Notes under the pieces: generated by a model
The model's database searches: none
Told to the model about the DNA's origin: nothing
The model's input: the letters and a program-made list of their open reading frames with translations, nothing else
Shown here: positions 20,404 through 28,300 of the stretch, in pieces
Numbering within the stretch: the stretch's first letter is position 1
How the letters are laid out: each line of letters opens with the position of its first letter
Program-made: the position numbers and the translations under genes
Assembly: GCA_019649035.1 (NCBI GenBank)
Contig: BMAT01000437.1
Location: forward strand, 29,677-65,628
Length of the DNA: 35,952 bases
Direction of reading: 5' to 3'
Origin: Elysia marginata
Lineage: Eukaryota; Mollusca; Gastropoda; Plakobranchidae

Positions 20404-20950
20404 TCATCACCTATGGTATAAATTGCTGGGGATCGTCGATCATGACAAAAGACAAAGAGAGGATAAACAGATTAATAAGGAAGTCTATAAAGATTGTAAA
20501 AAGAACACTTACACCAATAGATTGCCTGTCTGAAGACCACGCTGTGAAGAAAGCTAAAACAATCCTAAAAGAACTAACCCATCCGTTGAGTAAACAGATC
20601 CTCCTATCCTCTCGTAGTGGCAAGATCATACAACCAATTGCAAAAACAGAGAGATATCGAAGGTCCTTTATTCCATCTGCATCTGCGCTACTGAGAAGAC
20701 TTAAGTCTTGCGATACATAGGCAACTGGAACGTTAGGCATTTTACAACGGTATCCTATTTAATGTATGCAATAGGATGTATTTATAGAATACATTGAAAT
20801 GTACAAATGTTAAACTTTATTTTTAAGTATGTACATGTGTGGAAAAATGAAATATTTGTCATTAACTTATATATTAGTGAAACGCTGTCCAAGACAAATT
20901 TCCCACTAGGACGAATAAAGATTCATCTTATCTTATCTTATCTTATCTTA
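20400..20950 (+). mobile_element. 5'-truncated LINE with TCTTA tail
   Basis: An open frame to the stop at 20720 reads SIITYGINCWGSS, TKDKERINRLIRKSIKIVKR, LKELTHPLSKQILLSSRSGK, TERYRRSFIPSASALLR. It matches the C-terminal end of a LINE ORF2 (SVLTYGI.CWG......DK..L.RLI..A..I.G; DxxHPL...F.LLPSGRR; RTxRY..SFxPxA). AATAAA at 20914-20919 is followed by five TCTTA units (20926-20950), the simple-repeat tail of many such elements. The roughly 100 readable codons have no internal stop, so this is younger than the other LINE relics here. Confidence 0.9.
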
Positions 20951-21470
20951 CCTTCAAATGACGTGGATTCTATACAAAGACTACGTATCGATGACGGGCC
21001 AGTGAACGGCTGAGACCCTTTGTGTACTTTCGTCTGCTGACGCGTCTTCGTGAACTGGTGTAGTTGATATGTAGAGACAGGGTTTTGTGAAATATCCGGT
21101 CCGGAAGCCCTTACTTGATTTCAGTAGGACACACGCGTCCTGTGGAAAGACAGGAAGAACAGACAGGAAAAATTCAACAGGAGTCAGCTGGGTTAAGTCT
21201 TTGAAAGTCGTTCCCAAAATGACAACATCGAACTAATCGCTCTACACATTATTGCAATGAAACAAACTTCTTTTTCCTACAGGCCTTAGAAGAGAGGTGG
21301 AAACTATTTGGTCACAGTATAAAAAGTGATTCTCTATTTCCTGTAAATGCAAAACTTTTCAAGGGCGAGCACTATATTTATAATATAGGGCCTATATCTT
21401 TTCATTGGTAACGTAAAAAGTCTGCATAGTTATGGTGTGGGCTCCTTTATTGTTTTTATTTTATGTCTTT
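20951..21470. other. Intergenic sequence
   Basis: No gene recognised. The region separates the LINE tail from repeat R copy 2. Confidence 0.35.
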
Positions 21471-21473
21471 TAT

Positions 21474-21660
21474 TGATGGCCAGTAACTTTGACGAATGCA
21501 TGACTTTAAAAAAACCTGAATATTGTTGTTGTGAGCACAGTATGGAGACAATATGGGTCTATTTAGAACTGAAACAGGATTTCAGTCAAGTTTCATTTCA
21601 AAGAGCTGTACTGTGTAGATGGAAAGAACAAAAACAAATTTAACGTCGATATTATCATCC
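21474..21660 (+). repeat. Dispersed repeat R, copy 2
   Basis: Contains GATGGCCAGTAACTTTGACG, then GGGTCTATTTAGAACT, AAACAGGATTTCAGTCA and AGAGCTGTACTGTGTAGATG. Copy 3 has the same words in the same order. It probably begins earlier, near 21420 (GTGTGGGCTCCTTTATT). Confidence 0.7.
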
Positions 21661-21899
21661 TTGAATTTATTATAACTCATTCAATTCTTTCCAGGAAGCG
21701 ACTTTTTTGTAACTACAATCATATTTGTAACATCAGGAAAGTCTTGATATGGCCTGTACATTAGCTTTATGTTATTCTTTGTTCACTTTCTACTGTAGAC
21801 TAGCCTACTTACTCCTATATTTCTCTTCCTGTTTCGTCAAATTCCCTACCACTTACAAAAGTTTCAAATAAAATTTACTCAGTAAAATACAGTTGTTAT

Positions 21900-22250
21900 A
21901 GTTTTTATGTTCAAGCTGAATAGATAATTAGGGTTATAAAAGTAAAACCTTTTGATCGCGCGATTATTACCAAAAATGTAATAACTATCTTTTTTTTATT
22001 TAAAAAGTCAAAAGGATAGACTGCAGGTATTGTAGTGAACACTTGCTACTTTATTCTTACACATGTACTATGGTCGTTAATGATATGATGGCCAGTTGTT
22101 TTGGACGGGCGTATGAATGAACAAGCCGGAGAAAATGCGGGTTCATTCAGAACTTAAACAGGATGTCAGTGACGTTAGTTTTTACAGAGCTGTACTGCGT
22201 AGAGGGAATAAACAAAATAATTTCAACACCAACATTATCTATAATTATCA
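21900..22250 (+). repeat. Dispersed repeat R, copy 3
   Basis: From TTATGTTCAAGCTGAATAG through GATGGCCAGTTGTTTTGGACG to GGGTTCATTCAGAACTT, AAACAGGATGTCAGTGACG and AGAGCTGTACTGCGTAGAGG. It aligns word by word with copy 2 and, in part, with copy 1. Confidence 0.7.
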
Positions 22251-22273
22251 ATATCTATATTAACCTTATGTAA

Positions 22274-22560
22274 GTGTGGCGTTGTGGTCAAAAAGACTTA
22301 GTATTCGCTCGGCTTTTAGACCAAGAGATCCAAGATTCGAGCCCTGCGTTCAGTACATCAGTGTTTAGTCCCTTAAAAAGTCTATTTACACAGTTGTTTT
22401 CGCCCCACAAATGCATTTATGAGTACTCGGCTACAGACAGTGAAAGATCTTGTCAGCCCATGAGGGTAACGCGATTTAAATGCTTCTCCTGTGTGAGTTC
22501 AGAAGATAGCTTGATTAGCTGACCTGGTGAAAACTGATGTATCGTGGCTAAAGGATTATA
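22274..22560 (+). mobile_element. Probable tRNA-derived SINE
   Basis: A tRNA-like head: GTTGTGGTCAAAAAGAC as a degenerate A box and AGATTCGAGCCC at about 22333-22344 as the B box, about 50 bp apart. A non-tRNA body follows. Structure is too decayed for a functional tRNA. Confidence 0.55.
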
Positions 22561-23114
22561 GTGGAGTTAACACCATATAGAAAAAGCTTTTTAAATTAAA
22601 CGCAGTCACTATTTTATCTCTCGTGAAATTCATTACTATAATTATAGCTGTGGGATTTTGGCATCAGCTACAACAGAAAAAAACATCTTAGGTTCTTTCC
22701 ACAAAAGGTTCCTCTTTTAAATACCGTATTCAAAATCCGCTACGCAATAAACTTGGCCTATCCAACCAACTTATCTACAAATTTTCAATTAAATCAGCCA
22801 TCACAACAAACATATTCTTAAGGAAACTGGTAAAAAAAAAAAGACGCTACGGTCCGATTGTACAGCTATAGGGACTAGGTAGGCCTACAATTAGTACCGG
22901 TATAGTCTAATATTTAGCTTAAGCCTCTTGAAAAAAAAAGTTCGACATAACCAGTAGTGAATATAGGCTCCTACATGAGACCTGAAAGAAAACGAGAAAC
23001 GTTTTAAAATGACATAAAATAAAATTATAGTGGAATAACATAATACAGCTTACTATTTTGAAAAACACAATCTTGAATAAGAGCCAAAAACTGTGGCAAT
23101 GTGTATGCACTGAG
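22561..23114. other. Intergenic sequence up to the second gap
   Basis: No gene recognised. TAGGCCTA palindrome at 22880-22887. Confidence 0.35.
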
Positions 23115-23499
23115 NNNNNNNNNNNNNNNNNNNNNNNNNNNNNNNNNNNNNNNNNNNNNNNNNNNNNNNNNNNNNNNNNNNNNNNNNNNNNNNNNNNNNN
23201 NNNNNNNNNNNNNNNNNNNNNNNNNNNNNNNNNNNNNNNNNNNNNNNNNNNNNNNNNNNNNNNNNNNNNNNNNNNNNNNNNNNNNNNNNNNNNNNNNNNN
23301 NNNNNNNNNNNNNNNNNNNNNNNNNNNNNNNNNNNNNNNNNNNNNNNNNNNNNNNNNNNNNNNNNNNNNNNNNNNNNNNNNNNNNNNNNNNNNNNNNNNN
23401 NNNNNNNNNNNNNNNNNNNNNNNNNNNNNNNNNNNNNNNNNNNNNNNNNNNNNNNNNNNNNNNNNNNNNNNNNNNNNNNNNNNNNNNNNNNNNNNNNNN
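23115..23499. other. Assembly gap (385 N)
   Basis: The gap ends directly at a pure GA microsatellite (from 23500), so the missing sequence is probably more of that repeat. Open frames drawn across it are meaningless. Confidence 0.99.
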
Positions 23500-23563
23500 A
23501 GAGAGAGAGAGAGAGAGAGAGAGAGAGCGGTAGAGAGAGAGGGAGGGAGAAGGAGGAAGAGAC
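23500..23563. repeat. GA microsatellite at gap edge
   Basis: (GA)n from 23500 to about 23526, then interrupted GAGAGAGGGAGGGAG-type purine sequence to about 23563. Confidence 0.95.
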
Positions 23564-23599
23564 CGGGGTGTACACTTTGAATAGCTTGCTGGGAATGGG

Positions 23600-23720
23600 A
23601 AAGCGAAATGAAAATAGAGCGACGCCATAGCCGGATATTAGGGTAACATGGTAACGAGCGACGCTGAAAAGCACGGAAGTTTACCCAGCTGTCTGCTAAC
23701 ATTAGACAGGAACGAAGGAG
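23600..23720 (+). promoter_or_regulatory. Candidate promoter / first exon of the downstream gene
   Basis: A more GC-rich stretch than its surroundings, with CpGs, an ETS-like CCGGAT at 23632-23637, and two GGTAAC hexamers (23642-23647 and 23650-23655) two bases apart. A strong donor, GGAG/GTGAGA, lies at 23721 and could splice to the acceptor before 25123. An ATG at 23648 opens a frame to that donor, but the frame would not match the main reading frame, so this would be 5' UTR or an upstream ORF. Transcription here is inferred. Confidence 0.35.
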
Positions 23721-23829
23721 GTGAGACAATTAAAACCATGCAGGTTTTGTAAATAAAACTTGAATATGGGTAAAAACCAGGTCAAACTATTCTGCGGACA
23801 AAAAAAAAATTGGTTGTGTGTTCTAAATA

Positions 23830-24015
23830 TAGATTCTAGGCCTACCAGACGTTACAATAGATAAGGCCTATAGCCTATCTACCAGATGCCACCATAGACA
23901 GGACCTACTAGACGTCCTGAGCTAGATGACTAGATCTAGACCAGAAGGACTAGGTTTCTATCAACTGATCTACAATATAGATCGAGATCTAGATTCTAGT
24001 AGACTGTATCTACAA
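23830..24015. repeat. CTAG/AGATCTAG-rich simple region
   Basis: About 185 bp dense in CTAG, AGATCTAGA, CTACCAGA and AGGCCTA words, including ATCGAGATCTAGATT and ATCGAGATCTAGACT as imperfect repeats about 40 bp apart. It is in the putative first intron. Not a tandem array with a fixed period. Confidence 0.6.
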
Positions 24016-24796
24016 ATAATCGAGATCTAGACTTTTCAATTCATAATTTCTACGTTAGGTTGGGTTAAAGTGAATTTTAAATTGTGCTGGTATTACTTGG
24101 TAGGCCCCCTTTAGACCTAATAAATAGGTTATTTACTTAAAGGCCTGTACTTCTTCACTGAATCAAAATGTACAGGCTTGGGCCTATTCCCACTGATCAA
24201 TATTTTGGACTGTGGGTAGTCATTATTCAACAAGTCAAGGTTCCAAGGCAAAGTAGACAAGGCAGTAAGGTCTACTTATTTTTTTTTAGTGGTTCCATTC
24301 ACTTACAGCACACAAGGATGAAGTATATTCAAACTTCAGACTCCAACAGGGAAAATTAAGTTTAAAAATTCTCTTGAAAAGAACAAAAATGAATATTACA
24401 TATCAAAAGGTTTCATGCATTGAATTTCTTTTTGATTTTGTAATAAAAACCAAGTTCAATGGTGCTCCATAATTCTCCTGCATTTCTTATCATCAGCCCT
24501 CAGTTGTGTTATTAGCTCACTTGATTTACAACCTGACTTGGCAGTTAGAAGTATATGGATTTAAGTCGTCTTCCGAGCAAATTTTTTTTGTTGTAAACAA
24601 AGAGATAAACTAAATATAAAGAAAAACTGGAAACAGAACAAAAATATTGCAATTTAATTTGTTCTTTGTTGTTTTTTGACCACGCACTCACTTTTCAATT
24701 TTTATTCAAAGTTCTTTACTTCTGGTTTTCACTCCTAGACACCAGTGTACTTATTATACATAGAGGCACTAAATGCACTTCATGCATTAGTCATTC

Positions 24797-25097
24797 TTTA
24801 ACTCAATGAAGACATCACAATTTGACCAAGCTCGCACACACAAATGCACTAAATTTAGCATCCTCTTAAAATTCATTAAAAAATAGTTTTATGTGAAACT
24901 TTATGAAAATTGGTCAATAGTTCAAAATAGATTTTGCCTAGATTTTATCTTTATAAAGCAATATAAATTTTCAAAAGAAAAATTATAATTTTTTTTATAT
25001 GTAAAAAATTAACAATCCACCAAGTCTGCCATACAGCTCGTCTGCAACGGATTTCTCTCTGCCATACAAATGTATGGCACGTCTTCATTGAGTTAAA
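24797..25097. mobile_element. MITE with perfect 17-bp terminal inverted repeats
   Basis: TTTAACTCAATGAAGAC at 24797-24813 is repeated exactly in inverse orientation at 25081-25097, giving a 301-bp element without coding capacity. Near the right end, GCCATACAAATGTATGGC forms a small perfect hairpin. The element ends 25 bp before the exon at 25123, so it supplies or abuts part of that exon's splice region. Confidence 0.85.
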
Positions 25098-25122
25098 ACT
25101 TTGAATGAATTTTATTCCTCAG

Positions 25123-25385
25123 TTTCTTGTCATGGGCAATGGCAAAGGCATCAGATCAATGTTTGCAAGATGAGACCGACAAGGACCTGGGAGGCATACA
25201 ATGGTGGTCTATGAGATCAAAGAGATCTGAGGCTCTCCCTAAACGTTCTTTGTTTGGAACGTCATTGGAAAATGTTGACAAAAATCAGCTCCAAACTATT
25301 CAAGGGAAATATATTCCTGTAGGCTACATCAGGCCACAAGCAGAGCTGTATCCCTTACCAGAACACATAAAAGAAAGAATTTCAG
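25123..25385 (+). CDS. Unknown-gene exon with start codon (ATG 25139)
   Basis: Acceptor TTTATTCCTCAG, donor CAG/GTACAA. It encodes MAKASDQCLQDETDKDL, WWSMRSKRSEALPKRSLFG, GKYIPVGYIRP and LYPLPEHIKERIS. ATG 25139 is the first in-frame ATG; another at 25132 is out of frame and hits a stop after ten codons. Confidence 0.82.
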
Positions 25386-28300
25386 GTACAAAATTTTAAG
25401 CATAATTTACTAATAAGTTCATCAGGGCATTGAATATAAAGCAGCATCTATTGTATTCCAATGTTTAAATCTTACAAATCAATTATTCAACCTATTGTAC
25501 TATGTTTATACCTTACATTCCTACATGGACTTTAAGATCAGGAAAGATTGATTTGGTGGCCAAACCTAAAACAAACTGAAATCTATGAGGACAGAGCTTT
25601 TACGTTCTAGGGCCCTGATGTTTATAACTGCCTAACCTTGTCAGTTCAACAGTCTGAATCTTTATCTAGATTTAGACCAGTTCTGAAGACATACTTGTTT
25701 GAAAACTCTGTCACTAGCAGAAATTGTGAATTCTAAATTTACAAATATCTTGTCCATGTTTTTGCCCTTCATATATCTATTTTTATGTTTCAGTTGTCTT
25801 TGTTATCCATGTTTAGTAAACTTGTACTGTATGAAAGAGATTGTGTATTATTTTTTTTTTTGTGAAGTGCTTTGAAACTTTTCATTGTAAAAGGCGCTGT
25901 ATAAATCTGGATATTATTATAAAAAGTAATATTGACAAAAATCAAAGACTTCTTGTCTTACCTTGTAAATTGCTCAGATCGTCCTGTGTGTTGAGTGTGC
26001 CTCAAAATTTATATGCAATTGGCATGAGCATTGTGGCTCAGTGGTTTGTGGTTGGATTTTTTATCTTGCGGTTGCAGATTCAATTTACAGCTACTGCTTA
26101 TGTTGTAATTGCCTTGGAAAAGCAACTTACCCATATTTTCTCCCGTCCACCCTCCTTTAAAATGGGTGACTGGCTATAGACAGTGCTTGAAATTAATGGA
26201 GCGCTCTTATTTGGGTGCCTATTAGGCAGCCAAACTCTAACGTTCTGAAACATGAGTTGAATTTGCTTTGGTGTGTATTGGCCTGCAGGAGGAAATATGT
26301 AAAGTCTTGAGACTGCCTTCAGCGGTAGAAGAATAATACTGTGAAGTCTATTTTTTTACTCCAGTTATTTCTATCCTTGTGAAAGCAAAACTTAAATTTG
26401 AATTATCTAAAAATAAAATAATCAATGGGTCTAAACATTACAACAGAAAAAATAAAATGGGTAACCTGAAAAAGTTTGAATTCGCCAAATAATTGGATGA
26501 GCTAGTTTCAGATAACATGGACTTGACTGTTAAAACTTGTCTGAGTTAGTATAAAAAATATGCAGCATTACTTTCAATTGTTATAAAAACAATATTTGAT
26601 TATATTGAAACTTTTTGTTGTTAATAAATTGAAATTAACACTGTTTCAGGGAGGGACATACTCGAGTCTTCGCGGAGAGACGTTCTACAACAGAAACATC
26701 AATTAGAAGAAGCTGAACAACAACTTAAATTCAAATCCCAGCAGGCATTGGCATTTAGCGAGTCTTTACTGCGATCGAGCGACACACCACAAAGCAAAAC
26801 AGCAACACGTCCAGTTTGGCTCTCTGAGCAAGACTTAGAACACTCTCGGGATATCAATATTCTGGGCCTTAACGAGAGAGGCAGTTACAACAGAGACAAG
26901 TACGGCAGAAAGCCTAGACGTCACAACTACAGCCTCATTGGTGACGTTTTTGCCAATAGAATGGAAATGAATGTACCAAAGATGATTGAAGATTCTGAGA
27001 AACTAGACGCATACAATAATGGGAGAAGTGTGGTGTATGGTAGAAGAAGACAACACCAGCTCCCTTATGACCCGGTTAAAGATTTACACTTTACAAAAGA
27101 TAGGCCTGAAAGAATGAAAAGTCTGGTTGATTTACCACCCAACATTCGGCATATGTTTGGGAGCAGGGTGTGTGACTCGTTATTGTCTGACGCAGAGAAA
27201 GTCAACAAGTCTCTTGAAAAAAGGAAAGCCCTGTCAGGACCTCCCAGGCCGTCAAAGAAAGAAGATGTAAAGAGCTTGCCTGTTAACTTTGCTGGTAACT
27301 ACGAAAGTCTCGGAGCGACAACCAGGTACAACGTTTTTCCAGGTCTTACATCCGGGCACACCATCAGTCGCACTCAGCAAGAGTTCAATGATGAAGTCCA
27401 CCTGAGGCGTGTACCAAATCCAGACGAGTTCAGATACCAAAGAGATGAACTTAGTAAGTTGTCTTGCTTGTCAATTCTACATTTTGACTTTTCAACTTGT
27501 GTAGATGTGTTTCTGCTTACACTCTTTATTTTTCATTGCCCTGGAATATTTACATTTTCTCCCTTCCCCACCTTATCCCTCACTTCTGCAAGAAAAAGTA
27601 ATATATATAAAACATAAAAGAAATCAAGCTTTATTTCTATGTTTCTCAACCAGTTAAATGAGTCGCATGTTGCCATTTTCACACCACAAGGCATTGAAAT
27701 CTTGAAAGATGCTCCTGAGGTTCCAAACATTAAAAATTGCATAAAATTATCAATGTTTTTTGAAAAAGGTAGTGGAACTTCTGTTGTTTTAAAATTAAGG
27801 AGAGAAAAAAGGGAAACAATAGAATATTAAAAGACATTTTGTCAAATTAGAATTTCTTGCGTCTAAATCATTTGGACTGGTTGTGAGACAAATATTGCAC
27901 ATTGCACTGACTGAACATTCTCATACCAAGCACAGAGAGTGTCATGGTCTTATGATTAACAGAATGGAGAGAGTGGACATAATAATCTTAAACCTTCGTG
28001 TTTCCTAAAGCCTAAGTAAATGTGCACATAAGTAAATAATATTAATATAGTTTAGACTTTTCTCTTGCTTTTGTTTAATAATTTTTTTTTGTATACAAAG
28101 TTTCCAAAATTCCCAGACTCGTAAGTAACTTGTAAAGTTGGTGCAGTGGTCCCCATTTCTTCTAAGAACTATATTGTAAATAATTAAGAATTGTAAGTTT
28201 TGTCTGAACTCTACACATTTGAGAAGTCAAATGTCAAGTTATTTAATTTTCTGTCTAAGAGCCTCTTAAAGAGAGAGGCTTTTAAAAACAAGTCCTTGCT

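Noticed and set aside
23648-23720. ATG at 23648 as the real start of the unknown gene
   Set aside because: Splicing from the donor at 23721 to 25123 would shift out of the main frame; at most it is an upstream ORF.
24168-24359. 63-codon open frame as the first coding exon of the unknown gene
   Set aside because: No suitable donor joins it in frame to 25123, and the protein has no match.
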